A stretch of DNA of 58,515 bases, taken from contig DASTWL010000092.1 of assembly GCA_035765895.1 (NCBI GenBank), positions 1 to 58,515 on the forward strand, in the 5' to 3' direction. This document shows positions 25,921-35,620 of the stretch, piece by piece. Origin of the DNA: Verrucomicrobiia bacterium. Its GTDB lineage: Bacteria > Verrucomicrobiota > Verrucomicrobiia > Limisphaerales > DSYF01. The stretch's first letter is position 1. Each line of letters begins with the position of its first letter. Under the pieces are notes generated by a model. It made no database searches. It was not told the origin of the DNA and was given only the letters and a program-made list of their open reading frames with translations. The position numbers were made by a program, and so were the translations under genes.

Positions 25921-26220
25921 GTGAAACTCGTGGATGTGCAACAGGTCGGAAACGAATTGGCAATTAAATGGGCGGACGGCACGGAATCCTTCATTCCGCT
26001 GGAAAAACTGCGCCGGGCCTGTCCGTGCGCTGGATGCAAAGGGGAGATGGACGTATTGGGCAACCTTTACAAGGGCCCGGATATTGCCTTGCGTCCCGAG
26101 TCGTTCCGGCTGCGGCGCATCACGCCGGTTGGCACCTACGCCCTCCAGCCGTCGTGGGAAGACGGGCACAACAGCGGCATTTACTCGTATGATTATCTTG
26201 CCCGCGTGGCGGATGCCTGA
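25921..26220 (+). CDS. DUF971-family protein
   Basis: 99 residues in the GBBH-like DUF971 family, found as small stand-alone proteins or fused to iron-sulfur or BBOX hydroxylase proteins. It shows KWADGTESFIPLEKLRRACPCAGC, GPDIALRPESFRLRRITPVG and YALQPSWEDGHNSGIYSYDYL. The GTG at 25921, with AGGA upstream, fits the family start better than the ATG at 25855. It is divergent from mntR; molecular function is unknown, with a link to iron-sulfur or metal biology proposed for some members. Confidence 0.82.
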   Translation: MKLVDVQQVGNELAIKWADGTESFIPLEKLRRACPCAGCKGEMDVLGNLYKGPDIALRPESFRLRRITPVGTYALQPSWEDGHNSGIYSYDYLARVADA

Positions 26221-26236
26221 AGCGGGTGAACAAAAA

Positions 26237-26263
26237 ACCGCTGCTGGGATGACCAGCAGCGGT
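26237..26263 (-). terminator. Terminator of the pilMNOPQ operon
   Basis: An 11-bp stem (ACCGCTGCTGG and complement) with 5-nt loop, followed on the minus strand by TTTTTTG, 23 nt past the pilQ stop. Confidence 0.88.
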
Positions 26264-26285
26264 GTGAGAGTTTGCCGATGGAGGT

Positions 26286-27944
26286 TTACTTGACGGTCGA
26301 ACCGTCGCGCTTGCTCCAATCGTAGGGCTTGCCACTGTCCCAAGCGCTCCAGTCGGGTTCGCCGGAGTCGTCATTGGGCATAGCCGTTTTCAGGTAAGTG
26401 GTTTTCGTCGGCTGAAAGTCTTCGTCTTGAACGATGGTTGGCGTGATGAAGACAATCAGGTTACCCTTCTCGCGGCTCTTTTTATCCTGTCGGAAGAGCA
26501 AGCCAAGTCCTGGAATGTCTCCCAAAACCGGAACTTTGACGTTGCCAGTGCTGGTATTGTCTTGGATCAAGCCACCCATGACGAGTGTGTTGCCACTCGG
26601 AATCATGACGCTGGTTTCAAGCGTCCGCGTGGCAAAGATTGGCACATCAAAGCCTTGGCCGCCCACGTTGAACTTTTGCACACTATCCAGTCGCATCACG
26701 CGCGGACTCACCTTCAGGTTGATGAAGTCGTTGGCGGAGATACGGGGAGTCACATCGAGGCGGACCGTCAAGTTGGAGTAGGCGATTTGCGACCCGCCAG
26801 TCGTGTTTGCGGTGCCCGCAGTGACATTGATGATTGGATATTCAGTGCCGACTTCAATGTGTGCGGTGTCGTTGTCCAATGTGACGGTCCTGGGAGACGA
26901 AAGGATTTTCGACTCCGTGTCATTGTTGAGGAAAGACAAGACCGCATTAACTCCGTCAGCATTCAAGAAGGCAGTGGCCGGGCTTCCCATCGTGCCAAGA
27001 ATGACTTTCGAGTAATCAGACGCCAATGGAGCTTGCTCGGATGCGCTATTAACCGGTCCAAACTGGCGATTGTTGCCAAAGCTAACGTTCTGGCCTTTGA
27101 GTGTGCCGGACCAATCAATTCCCTTGACCGTGCTTGGATTCATTGACGTTTCCACCAAACGCGCTTCGATCAGGACCTGTTTTGTGCGCGTATCGAGGCG
27201 GGCAACGAGGTTCGTCACATCGTTCAATTCCTTCTCGGTGGAAACGACCACCAACTGGCTGGTGCGCGTGTCGGCGACCACTTTGCTGCGCTTGTCGGTG
27301 AAGGAGGCAGTGACGGCTGCGAGCACGTTGCTCGGGCTGGCGTATTGCAACTGAATCGTCTGGGTGACGAGCGGATCGGGCGCGGCCGGATCTTTCACCG
27401 TGACGCGGGTGATCTTGACTTTCGGATCATCCACGGCTTGCAAACCGTAGTTGCTCAGCAGGGCGTTGAAGGCCTGTTCGGCGGTGATGTTTTCCCAACG
27501 GATGGACACGGTCGGCTGCGGCGCGGCCTTGCCGTCCGGACCAACCTGGCCATAAGCCACTTTGGGATCGATCATCAAATTGATGCCCGCCTGGCGCGCG
27601 AGATTGCGGATCGCATCGAGCAGGGGAGTGTCGTCGATGACAATGAGCGGAATGACGCCTGACGATCCGCCGGTCGGGGCGGCGGCGGCCTCCGTGGCAG
27701 CCGGAGCGGCTGCGGTGGCCGGGGCGGCGGTTTCGGCAGCCGGGGCCGGCGTTGCTTCGGCGACGACGGGTGCCGGGCTCGCGGCGGGTTGTTCCGCCGG
27801 GGCGGCTGCTGGAGTTTCCGCCGGGGCCGGTGTCGCCGGCTCGGCGGACTGTTGTGCGTGAGTCATCATGGCGGTGGCCACCAGGACGCCCAGGGTGGTT
27901 AGGATCAGTTTCGGTTTCATGCGGTTGTTGTTGTTCAGGGCCAT
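26286..27944 (-). CDS. pilQ: Type IV pilus secretin, PilQ-like
   Basis: Outer-membrane secretin through which the pilus exits; 552 residues. After a signal peptide comes an Ala/Pro-rich linker (about 30-100), an STN/N-domain region (VIPLIVIDDTPLLDAIRNLARQAGINLM), a secretin-N repeat (QLQYASPSNVLAAV, TRTSQLVVVSTEKEL) and the secretin core (VLIEARLVE, ILSSPRTVTLDNDTAHIEVGTEYP, NTLVMGGLIQDN, VPVLGDIPGLGLLFR, LIVFITPTIV). Start ATG 27944 or 27920 (MKPKL), no strong ribosome site at either. It is the last gene of the pilus alignment operon, 169 nt after the PilP-like gene. No separate pilotin gene is visible. Confidence 0.88.
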   Translation of the reverse strand: MALNNNNRMKPKLILTTLGVLVATAMMTHAQQSAEPATPAPAETPAAAPAEQPAASPAPVVAEATPAPAAETAAPATAAAPAATEAAAAPTGGSSGVIPLIVIDDTPLLDAIRNLARQAGINLMIDPKVAYGQVGPDGKAAPQPTVSIRWENITAEQAFNALLSNYGLQAVDDPKVKITRVTVKDPAAPDPLVTQTIQLQYASPSNVLAAVTASFTDKRSKVVADTRTSQLVVVSTEKELNDVTNLVARLDTRTKQVLIEARLVETSMNPSTVKGIDWSGTLKGQNVSFGNNRQFGPVNSASEQAPLASDYSKVILGTMGSPATAFLNADGVNAVLSFLNNDTESKILSSPRTVTLDNDTAHIEVGTEYPIINVTAGTANTTGGSQIAYSNLTVRLDVTPRISANDFINLKVSPRVMRLDSVQKFNVGGQGFDVPIFATRTLETSVMIPSGNTLVMGGLIQDNTSTGNVKVPVLGDIPGLGLLFRQDKKSREKGNLIVFITPTIVQDEDFQPTKTTYLKTAMPNDDSGEPDWSAWDSGKPYDWSKRDGSTVK

Positions 27945-28113
27945 CGCCCGTTTGTTAATTTGTTTTCGGCCAATACGAGGGAATTTTAGCAGCCCGGGTG
28001 CCAAGCACGGTTTCGGGCCGGTTTTGCCGCTTTGCCATCCAAGTTGCGCACAGTTGTGTGGCTGATTGTCCGTGCTTGGGACATGCCTTGGTGGGCACGG
28101 GCGGCGGTGTATG

Positions 28114-28587
28114 TCAAAGTCCGGGACGCAGCTTGAGTTCCTGCTGTTTGCCGTCCACATCGACGACGACTGAGTCTTCGCGGATGTCAAGGCAGCGGAC
28201 ACGGACGCGGGACTTGTCCACAGCGATGTCAGCTTCTTCGCCAACGACCATCGTGCGGCCGCTGATGAGGGCGAAGCGTTTCGCTTCGGTGCCGGAGATG
28301 CCTTGCAGGACCAGGCTCACAACCGGGGCTGCAGGAGTCTTGCCGGTGGCCGCCTTGGCCACCAGCCGGCTCGAATTTGGGAAGAAGGGATCGCGGCCGT
28401 CGGCGACCGTGGTGGGGATGGAGAATTCGGACTTGGGAATCTCAATCACCGAATTGGTCGCGGCGGGTTGCGGTTTCGCTTTGGCCGGTGCGTTCGTCGC
28501 GGTGGCGGCTTTGGCCGTCACCATGAGGACCGATGAAAGCGCCAGGCCGGCCAGCAATGAGTAGCGGAATTGTGGGAGTGTTTTCAT
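28114..28587 (-). CDS. PilP-like exported protein
   Basis: 157 residues with signal peptide (about 1-27) and a Pro/Ala/Lys-rich linker. The C-terminal part (ADGRDPFFPNSSR, LVLQGISGTEAKRFALISG, VRVRCLDIREDSVVVDVDG) looks like the HR/PilP-GspC beta domain that contacts the secretin in Gram-negative type IV pilus machines. Position between PilO-like and PilQ-like genes supports that role; the sequence alone is only moderately convincing. Confidence 0.7.
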   Translation of the reverse strand: MKTLPQFRYSLLAGLALSSVLMVTAKAATATNAPAKAKPQPAATNSVIEIPKSEFSIPTTVADGRDPFFPNSSRLVAKAATGKTPAAPVVSLVLQGISGTEAKRFALISGRTMVVGEEADIAVDKSRVRVRCLDIREDSVVVDVDGKQQELKLRPGL

Positions 28588-28596
28588 CGACGGGCC

Positions 28597-29175
28597 TCAG
28601 GACTGATTCGGTTTTACCAGGAAGACGATGTCCATTTTAAACGTGAGCTTTTCCGGCTCGCTCGCCGCCTGGCCGGTGTTCGGAGTCACGTCCAGGTTGA
28701 TGATGCGCGCGAATTGGAACTGATTTTCAAAGTCGGCGATGAACATGCCGAGATCCTGATAATAGGCCGTGCCGGCGACGGTCAGCGTGGCCTGGGAGTA
28801 GGGGAACTTGGGCAGCAGCGTGTTCTCCGTGCGGTTCGGCTGGCTGATTTGCGGGATGTCAATTTTGCGGCCCTCTTTGAAGTTGCGCATGGTGGTGACC
28901 ACCCACGAGTAGATGTCGCCGCTGGCCATCTGGCTTTCCAACGCATCGAGCTTCTCCTGTTCGGTGTCGCGGTCCGCCTGGATCTGATCCTTGCGCGCCA
29001 GCATTTTTTGCATGTCGGCAAGCTGGTTCTTCAATTTCTCCGTGGTGTCGGATGCATGCCGTTTTGCATCGAGCTGGTAGGACAGGATGGCAAAGCCCCA
29101 CGCCGCAGCCAGCATGACCGTGACGAGCCAGACCAGAATGACCTTGTTTCGCTTTTCCTTGGGCAGCTTGTTCAT
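28597..29175 (-). CDS. PilO-like inner-membrane protein
   Basis: 192 residues: N-terminal single membrane helix (VILVWLVTVMLAAAWGFAIL), coiled coil (about 40-90, SDTTEKLKNQLADMQKMLAR) and a ferredoxin-like C-terminal domain. This is the architecture of PilO in the alignment subcomplex, where it pairs with PilN. Starts 3 nt after the PilN-like stop. Sequence identity to known PilO is not obvious by eye, so the name rests on order and architecture. Confidence 0.72.
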   Translation of the reverse strand: MNKLPKEKRNKVILVWLVTVMLAAAWGFAILSYQLDAKRHASDTTEKLKNQLADMQKMLARKDQIQADRDTEQEKLDALESQMASGDIYSWVVTTMRNFKEGRKIDIPQISQPNRTENTLLPKFPYSQATLTVAGTAYYQDLGMFIADFENQFQFARIINLDVTPNTGQAASEPEKLTFKMDIVFLVKPNQS

Positions 29176-29178
29176 GGG

Positions 29179-29928
29179 TTAATCCTCAGGGGTGGCTTTT
29201 TTGGCAACGAGCTTCGCTTTCCCGGTGGAGGGCGCGTAACGGGTGGATGACGTAATCGGCAGGCGGACCTTTTCCGGCAACTGCGATTGCAGGGTGAACT
29301 GCACCACCGGCCGTCCGGTTTCCGGCCAGACCTGCGGGGGCGAAAGGCTGACCAGGCGCAGCTCGTTGTTCGTGCCGATCAAGCTGGACAAGTAATTGTT
29401 TTTGGCCAGCGCCTCCTTGAATTTGTTGACCTGATCGCCGGGGTTCGGACTGGCGTCGCGGGCCTCCAGCACAAGCGTGATGTTCTCGGCGGACGTGGCG
29501 GGCTTCAGCACCTTTTTGTCCGCTGACTTCGACTTCGACTCGTCGGTGACCGTGTAGTTGAACTCGGTGCGCAGGTGAATGAGCTGGACGTTGTCCACGT
29601 AAACTTTTTGCAGCGCGTTCAACAGGCTGCCTTCAGGGAACCGTTCCGAGGCGAGGATGTTCAGCCCCCGGACGTTGAGGTTGAGCTGCTGCAGCTTGTT
29701 GTAGTCTCCCATCACTTCGGCGTAGTCGTTGGTGATGGCCTGGATTTCCCGGGCGAAGCCCTTGGCCTTGGCGTCGGTGCGGATCACATCGGACTGAATG
29801 ACCACCGAGGCGACGGCCATGAGCGCCACGCACAGGGCGCCAAAGATCATGGCGCGCTTGACGGGATCCTTGCGGCGCAATTCCTCCGCCGCCTGGGCTT
29901 CTGCAAGTAGATTGAGTCGTATAGGCAT
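29179..29928 (-). CDS. PilN-like inner-membrane protein
   Basis: 249 residues beginning MPIRLNLLAEAQAAEELRRK: the short cytoplasmic N-terminus with an RLNLL-type motif is what binds PilM in known PilN proteins. One membrane helix (about 28-45, IFGALCVALMAVASVVI), then a coiled-coil and a periplasmic ferredoxin-like domain. Starts 2 nt after pilM, so translation is coupled. The N-terminal motif is the best single evidence. The C-terminal tail is basic and Ala-rich. Confidence 0.8.
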   Translation of the reverse strand: MPIRLNLLAEAQAAEELRRKDPVKRAMIFGALCVALMAVASVVIQSDVIRTDAKAKGFAREIQAITNDYAEVMGDYNKLQQLNLNVRGLNILASERFPEGSLLNALQKVYVDNVQLIHLRTEFNYTVTDESKSKSADKKVLKPATSAENITLVLEARDASPNPGDQVNKFKEALAKNNYLSSLIGTNNELRLVSLSPPQVWPETGRPVVQFTLQSQLPEKVRLPITSSTRYAPSTGKAKLVAKKATPED

Positions 29929-29930
29929 GG

Positions 29931-31016
29931 TTACAGGGCGGCCACGGCAGCGCCGATGGCCACGGTAAGTTGCGGGGCGACCGCATCCAGTTCAGCGGTT
30001 TGTTGCGGGGGCAGGGCGGGTTGCAGAAAAACGGTTGGATTCCAGGTTTTGCATTCTGCCATCAGCTCGACCTGCAGCAACTGGTTGATGAGTTCGGAGC
30101 CGGAGGAACCGCCCGAGACAAAAATCTGCGAGACGATCTTGTCCTGCTGGTGCTCGAAATAGTCAATGGATGCGCGCAGCTCGCGGCCCAGGGCCGTGAC
30201 CATCGGCTCCAGATGCGGCTGGACCTCGGAAGCCATGCCGACCTTGATGCCCTCGGCCTCGGCGTAGCTGATGCCCATCGCTTCCGCCAGGCTGGCGGTC
30301 AATTTGTCGCCGCCGATGTTGACGACGCGGCTCAGGGCCAGATCGCCTTCCTGCAAAATGCTGATGGTGGTGTTTTTGAAGCCGACATCAATCAGCGCGA
30401 CGTTTTCGCGAGCAAAAATTTCCGGCATGGCCAGCTCAAACGCATTGACCGGACCGACGATGGCCGGGGTGACGCTCTCCGCGCTCAGTCCGGCGCCTTT
30501 GATGGCCTCTTGAAGGTCGTCCATCAACTGGCGGCGTGCGCCGCCCACGAGCACGCGGTGTTTTTGCAGGCCGGTGGGCAGCTTTGCCTTGCCTTCGGCG
30601 CTGGGCGCCGTTGGCGCCTGTCTCAAAGGCGCAATGAAGCAATCGAAAACGTAGCCGGGCAGATCCTGCTGCAGGTAGTTCTTTGAATTCATCCTCAACA
30701 CCTGCCGCATGTCGTCCACCGGCATGAGCGGCAGCTCGGCGTGGCGGACGACGGAATCATTCACCCCCAGCACGAGCGTCGTGGCCTTGGTGCGCGCGTT
30801 GAGCGCCTCCGCCACGGCCTTCAAATGTTCGCCCAGCATGTCGGCGGACAGGCTCTTCTCGTAAATGGGCGCGTCCAGCACTGCAAAGCCGGTGAGGATG
30901 AATTTGTCCCCCTTCTTTTGCAGGTGGATGGCCTTGGTGGTGCGTCCCCCCAAATCGACGGAGATGATGCTATCCCGTTTCTTGGGGCCGGAGCTGTTTA
31001 GAAATGGCAGCGCCAT
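29931..31016 (-). CDS. pilM: Type IV pilus assembly ATPase-fold protein PilM
   Basis: Actin/FtsA-like cytoplasmic protein of 361 residues that links the pilus machine to PilN at the membrane. Nucleotide-binding ISVDLGGRTTKAIHLQ, the FALIDVGFKNT-like phosphate motif (VALIDVGFKNTTISILQEGD) and ISGGSSGSELINQLL-type adenosine motif are all visible; FtsA-like PilM family features such as LPLMPVDDMRQVLRMNSKNY are also present. First gene of pilM-N-O-P-Q, start ATG 31016. The gap of 282 nt upstream (31017-31298) contains a GC-rich palindrome at 31240-31251 and no gene. Confidence 0.9.
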   Translation of the reverse strand: MALPFLNSSGPKKRDSIISVDLGGRTTKAIHLQKKGDKFILTGFAVLDAPIYEKSLSADMLGEHLKAVAEALNARTKATTLVLGVNDSVVRHAELPLMPVDDMRQVLRMNSKNYLQQDLPGYVFDCFIAPLRQAPTAPSAEGKAKLPTGLQKHRVLVGGARRQLMDDLQEAIKGAGLSAESVTPAIVGPVNAFELAMPEIFARENVALIDVGFKNTTISILQEGDLALSRVVNIGGDKLTASLAEAMGISYAEAEGIKVGMASEVQPHLEPMVTALGRELRASIDYFEHQQDKIVSQIFVSGGSSGSELINQLLQVELMAECKTWNPTVFLQPALPPQQTAELDAVAPQLTVAIGAAVAAL

Positions 31017-31298
31017 GGCGTTTCGTGTTCGGTAAAATTTTTTGCGTTCAAGCCGGCAACCTTGTGGCGCCGAACAGCGGCGCACAAACTGTCTCCGGGG
31101 CAGAACCAACGTTCCCGCCGTTCCGAGCCCGGCGACCCGCGGTGCTGCAATTTCTCCCGCAGTCGGCTGGCTATTAGCAACCGCCGCGCCAGCTTGCGCA
31201 ATTATGCGAAAACGGCCTGCTGAAACTGAGAAATGCCATCCGGCGCGCCGGTGAGCGTCCGGCGGCTGTCCAAAGGCAGGGCAATCCTGCCTTGTTCT

Positions 31299-32180
31299 TC
31301 AACCAATCTTGGCGAGTTGCCGGGCCCGCTGTTGCAAGGCCTCGACGAAGAGTTGAATCAGCGGCGTGGCGCGGCCGCGCCACAGGGCGCCGACGGCCAC
31401 TTTCGGGAAGTCCGGCAACGGGACGATGCGGGCGCCCGGTCCAATTTTGACGCCCGGAATCTGCACGGCGATGCCCACGCCAAATCCATGCGCCACGTAG
31501 GTTTGAATCAAATCCAGCGAGCTTACTTCAATGCTCGGAAACCAGTCGATGTCCCGTTGGGCGAGCGTTTGTTGCAGATGTTTGGTGATGACCTCCGCGG
31601 CGGGCATGCAGATCAGCGCCTCGTTGATGGGGTCCTGTTCCCACAACTGCTCGGCGTTTGTGATCTTGCTGCTGGCGGGCACGAGCAACATCAGGGGCAG
31701 CTCCAGCAGCACCTGCGAATTGATGCCCGGGGTGGCGCGCTTTTCAATGAGCGTGACCGCGAGGTCGATTTCCTCCCGCAACAACAAGCTTTCCAATTCG
31801 CCCTGATAACCCTCGCGCAGCGCCACGCGCAGCTGCGGCAGTTTTTTTTGCGCATGCTGGATCAGGTCCGGCAGGTGGTCGCGCAGCACGATGGTGGAGG
31901 CGCCGATGCGGATGTGCTGGGCCTGGCCGCCTTGCAGTTCGGTTTCGAGGGCGCCCAGATTGGCAAAGAAGGGCTGGATGAACTGGTAAAGCTTCTCGCC
32001 GGCCGGCGTGAGGGCGAAGGGACGCCGGTGGAACAGGGTCACGCCCAGATGCTCCTCCAACTGGGCCACCTGGCCGCTGATGGCCGGTTGTTGGATGCCG
32101 TAAGGCATGTTGCGCACGGCTTCGGTGATGCCGCCATGACGGGCCACATAGTAAAACAGCTCCAAGTGGTGAATATTCAT
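31299..32180 (-). CDS. LysR-family transcriptional regulator
   Basis: 293 residues. N-terminal helix-turn-helix (LELFYYVARHGGITEAVRNM and GIQQPAISGQVAQLEEHLGV) and a periplasmic-binding-protein-like effector domain (ALREGYQGELESLLLREEID, LVPASSKITN, VAHGFGVGIAVQIPG). The recognition helix sequence differs from most LysR proteins in having an extended MPYGIQ stretch. No divergent metabolic gene is next to it: the neighbour across a 227-nt gap is the MASE1 hybrid kinase, so the target cannot be inferred. Confidence 0.88.
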   Translation of the reverse strand: MNIHHLELFYYVARHGGITEAVRNMPYGIQQPAISGQVAQLEEHLGVTLFHRRPFALTPAGEKLYQFIQPFFANLGALETELQGGQAQHIRIGASTIVLRDHLPDLIQHAQKKLPQLRVALREGYQGELESLLLREEIDLAVTLIEKRATPGINSQVLLELPLMLLVPASSKITNAEQLWEQDPINEALICMPAAEVITKHLQQTLAQRDIDWFPSIEVSSLDLIQTYVAHGFGVGIAVQIPGVKIGPGARIVPLPDFPKVAVGALWRGRATPLIQLFVEALQQRARQLAKIG

Positions 32181-32407
32181 AGGCTTCCGGGCAACCGCCG
32201 GCATGCTGGAAACCCCGCCTTCGAATTGCAAGCGTTCAGCCACCGGCGGTGTTCGGCGATCGCACAAAGTTTTTGCCTAAAGTCCAACCCGGAATCCGCC
32301 GATACATGAGGTTGGTGTGGCCGAATTCCGGCCGGTGAACGGGCCGTTGGTGGCGTGGATGCGCCGCGGGGCTCGCCGGTAGGGAGTTCGCCGCCGCCGC
32401 TGGACGC

Positions 32408-35400
32408 TTGAAATTCAGCCAAAACAAGAATCTGACGACGTTCACCCGCGTGGTGATCCTCACGGCCTTTTATTTTGTGGGCGGCATGTTGGGGAAGCAG
32501 GCCTCGTTCATGTCGGGCAGCGTCGCCCTCGTCTGGCCGCCGGCAGGAATCGCCCTGGCGGCCATTTTGTTGTTCGGCTACCGGTTCTGGCCGGGCGTGG
32601 CGCTGGGCGCCGTGTTGTTCTCCCTCATGAACGGCGTGCCGCTGGGCTTTTTCACCTTCGGCACCGCGGTCGGGAACACCGTCGGCGCGGTGGTGTGCGC
32701 CTTCCTGCTCCGGCAGAGTTTTGTCTTCAACAATGCGATGGAAAGCACGCGCGGCGTCGTGGGCTACATCGGCCTCGCGTGTTTCCTCGGCACCACGGTC
32801 AATGCCGCCTTCAACGTCGTCGGGCTCGCCTACGCCGGCAACGTGGCGTGGACGAATTTGTTTCCGGGCATTCTGGAATGGTGGGTGCCCAACGCGCTTG
32901 CCGCCCTGGTTGTGGCGCCGTTTCTGATTACCTGGGCCACGCCGGCCGCCAGCATTTCGTGGCAGCCCCGGCTGGTCGCGGAAGCGGTGATCTGTGCCGT
33001 CGGGCTCGTCGTGGGCACACTGATTTCGTTTCAATCGTGGTTTGTTTACGGCATTCAAAATTATCCGCTGGCGTATCTGCCCTTCCCCTTTCTCGTCTGG
33101 GGCGCGCTGCGGTTTGGCCAGCGGGGCGCGACCACCGGCACCCTGGTGGTGAGTGTGCTGGCCATTCACTCGCTGCTCCACGGGCGCGGGCCCTTTGTCA
33201 CGCACACCGAGCGGGACAGCTTGATGCTGATTGGCAGTTACATCGGCATTCTGGCAGTCACGAACATGCTGCTGGCCGCGGCCGCCGCCGAACGCCGGCT
33301 GGCCGAGCGGTCCGTGTCCCAGAGCGAACGACGGTTTCGGGCGGTGGTGGAGGATCAGACTGATCTTATCTGCCGGTTTACGCCCACCGGCGAGATTACG
33401 TTTGTGAACGGCGCCTACTGCCGGTTTCGCGGCCGGACCCAGGCGGAACTGCTGGGAACAAATTTCCTGCAAACGCTCAATGCCGAAGATCGCGCGGTGG
33501 CGTTGAGTTATTTCAATGATCTGCCGCCGACGCAGCCGGCGGTTTCGTTCGACCACCGCGTCGCCGGCGCGGACGGCGCGGAACTCTGGCAGCAGTTCAC
33601 CGTGCGGCATCTGTTTCCCGAGGGCGACGGGCCGCATGAATTTCAGGCCGTCATTCAGGACATCACCGCGCGCAAACAATCCGAACAGGCCCTGCAGGCC
33701 AGTGAAAAAAAATATCGTTCGCTCGTGGCCAACATTCCCGACGTGGTGTGGACGGTGAACGCCCGCCGCGAGTTGATTTACATCAGCGACAACGTCGAGA
33801 CCATCCTTGGCTTCAAGCCGCGCGAAATCATGTCGCTGCCGGGCGCATGGTGGCTGGACGGCATCCACCCCGATGACGTGGCCCAGGTGGAAACGGCGTA
33901 TCAAAAACTGTTCGAGGGCGGCGAACAACTGGACGTCGAATATCGCTTCCGCCGCGCCGACGGCGAATGGATCTGGCTCCAGAGCCGGGCGACGGCGACG
34001 CGCGTGGCGGATGGCGTGTTGTGCACGGACGGGTTGCTGTCGGAGATCACCCAGCGCAAACGGTCGGAGGAAGCGCTGCAACAGGCCAAGGAGGCTGCGG
34101 AGGCGGCGAACCGGGCCAAGAGCCAGTTCCTCGCCAACATGAGCCACGAGTTGCGCACGCCGCTCAACGCCATCATCGGGTTCTCCGAAATCCTCGGCGA
34201 TCAAACATTCGGTCCGCTAAACGAACGCCAGTTGCGCTACGCCGGCAACATTTTGAACAGCGGCCGGCACCTGCTCCAGTTGATCAACGACATCCTTGAT
34301 CTCTCCAAAGTCGAGGCCAGCCGGATGGAGCTGGCCCGCACCGCGTTCAACGTGGGCGACGCGTTGAACAACGTGCAGGCCATCGTCAAATCCCTCGCGA
34401 ACAAAAAGCACATCGCACTGGAAATGAAGGTGGCGGCGGACCTCGCGCCGCTGAACGCTGACGAAAGCAAGTTCAAGCAGATCATGTATAACTTGCTCAG
34501 CAACGCCATCAAGTTCACGCCCGATGCCGGGCGCGTCACCGTCACAGCCACCGGCGAACCCGCCGGGGCTGACGCGGATCCGACTGTGTCGGGCTGGCTG
34601 CGCGTGGGCGTTGGCGACACCGGCATCGGCATTCACCCGCGTGATCATGAACGCATCTTTCATGAGTTTGAGCAGGTGGATTCCTCCTACGGCCGGCAAC
34701 AACAGGGCACGGGGCTCGGGTTGACGTTGACCCGGAAATTGGTCGAGTTGCACGGCGGCCGGTTGTGGGTGGAGAGCGAAGGTGTCGAAGGGCGGGGCAG
34801 CACCTTCACGTTTTTGCTGCCACTGGTGCGGAACGATGAACGGCCGGGCGAATTCGCCTCCAGCGACGGCGTGCTGCGGCCACTGGTGCTCGTGGTGGCA
34901 ACGGCTGAAGAACGGCAGCAGCTGGTGAGCGATTGCCTGCGGCGCGCGGGCTACGGCGTGGCCGCGGTGCCGGGCGTGGCGGCGCTGCGCAGTGAATTGC
35001 AGCGCAGCCGGCCTTACGCGGTGGCCATGGATGAACAGTTGCTGCCGGCGGGCGACGCCGGGACGGCTGATCTGCGTTCCATGATTCCGGGCGGGACGCC
35101 GGCGATCGTGTTCTCCACCACGGCCGATGGTTCGCCCGGCTTCAAACTGTGGACTGAAAGTGACGCCGGCTGGGAACCGTTCCGGCCGCGGCTCGTGGAG
35201 GCGATTCGCCCGACGGCATCCACCAGTGCCAAGGAGGTCCGCACCGTGGTGGTGATCGACGACGAGCCGGCGTTGCTGGAGCTGTTGACCAAGACGCTCC
35301 TTTACAAGGGATTTCAAGTGCTGCCGTCCACGGATGGCCGGCGGGGCATTGAATTCGCCGCCGGATTTCATCCGGATGCCATCATTCTCGACCTGAGCAT

Positions 35401-35620
35401 GCCGGAATGCGACGGCCGTCAGGTGCTGGACCAGCTGCGGGCGCGGCCCGAGACCCGGCAGATTCCGATTCTGATTCATACGGGCACGGTGCTGAACGAA
35501 GACGAGCGCCAGCGCCTCGCGGCCCACGTCCACTCCATCACCTTCAAGACCAATCACGCCGGGTTGTTTGAAGACCTGGCGCGGCTGGAGGCAACCGCCG
35601 AAGCCACCGTCCAAACATGA
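32408..35620 (+). CDS. MASE1-PAS-PAS hybrid histidine kinase with two receivers
   Basis: Membrane sensor kinase of 1070 residues. MASE1-type membrane sensor (about 10-290, VWPPAGIALAAILLFGYRFW), two PAS domains (about 315-430 and 440-560), HisKA with phospho-acceptor H580 (MSHELRTPLN), HATPase_c (NLLSNAIKFTPDAG, GDTGIGI, GTGLGLTLTRKLVELHGG), a degenerate receiver (about 825-925) that lacks the N-terminal acidic pair, and an intact receiver (VVVIDDEPALLE, phospho-Asp 995 in ILDLSMP). The start is a TTG, chosen because the first membrane helix follows immediately; the next ATG would cut into MASE1. Its stop overlaps the next gene by 4 nt, so a phosphorelay with it is likely. Confidence 0.9.
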   Translation: MKFSQNKNLTTFTRVVILTAFYFVGGMLGKQASFMSGSVALVWPPAGIALAAILLFGYRFWPGVALGAVLFSLMNGVPLGFFTFGTAVGNTVGAVVCAFLLRQSFVFNNAMESTRGVVGYIGLACFLGTTVNAAFNVVGLAYAGNVAWTNLFPGILEWWVPNALAALVVAPFLITWATPAASISWQPRLVAEAVICAVGLVVGTLISFQSWFVYGIQNYPLAYLPFPFLVWGALRFGQRGATTGTLVVSVLAIHSLLHGRGPFVTHTERDSLMLIGSYIGILAVTNMLLAAAAAERRLAERSVSQSERRFRAVVEDQTDLICRFTPTGEITFVNGAYCRFRGRTQAELLGTNFLQTLNAEDRAVALSYFNDLPPTQPAVSFDHRVAGADGAELWQQFTVRHLFPEGDGPHEFQAVIQDITARKQSEQALQASEKKYRSLVANIPDVVWTVNARRELIYISDNVETILGFKPREIMSLPGAWWLDGIHPDDVAQVETAYQKLFEGGEQLDVEYRFRRADGEWIWLQSRATATRVADGVLCTDGLLSEITQRKRSEEALQQAKEAAEAANRAKSQFLANMSHELRTPLNAIIGFSEILGDQTFGPLNERQLRYAGNILNSGRHLLQLINDILDLSKVEASRMELARTAFNVGDALNNVQAIVKSLANKKHIALEMKVAADLAPLNADESKFKQIMYNLLSNAIKFTPDAGRVTVTATGEPAGADADPTVSGWLRVGVGDTGIGIHPRDHERIFHEFEQVDSSYGRQQQGTGLGLTLTRKLVELHGGRLWVESEGVEGRGSTFTFLLPLVRNDERPGEFASSDGVLRPLVLVVATAEERQQLVSDCLRRAGYGVAAVPGVAALRSELQRSRPYAVAMDEQLLPAGDAGTADLRSMIPGGTPAIVFSTTADGSPGFKLWTESDAGWEPFRPRLVEAIRPTASTSAKEVRTVVVIDDEPALLELLTKTLLYKGFQVLPSTDGRRGIEFAAGFHPDAIILDLSMPECDGRQVLDQLRARPETRQIPILIHTGTVLNEDERQRLAAHVHSITFKTNHAGLFEDLARLEATAEATVQT

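Noticed and set aside
31237-31251. 12-bp GC palindrome CCGGCGCGCCGG downstream of the LysR gene
   Set aside because: No T-run and too short to call a terminator; could be chance in GC-rich DNA.
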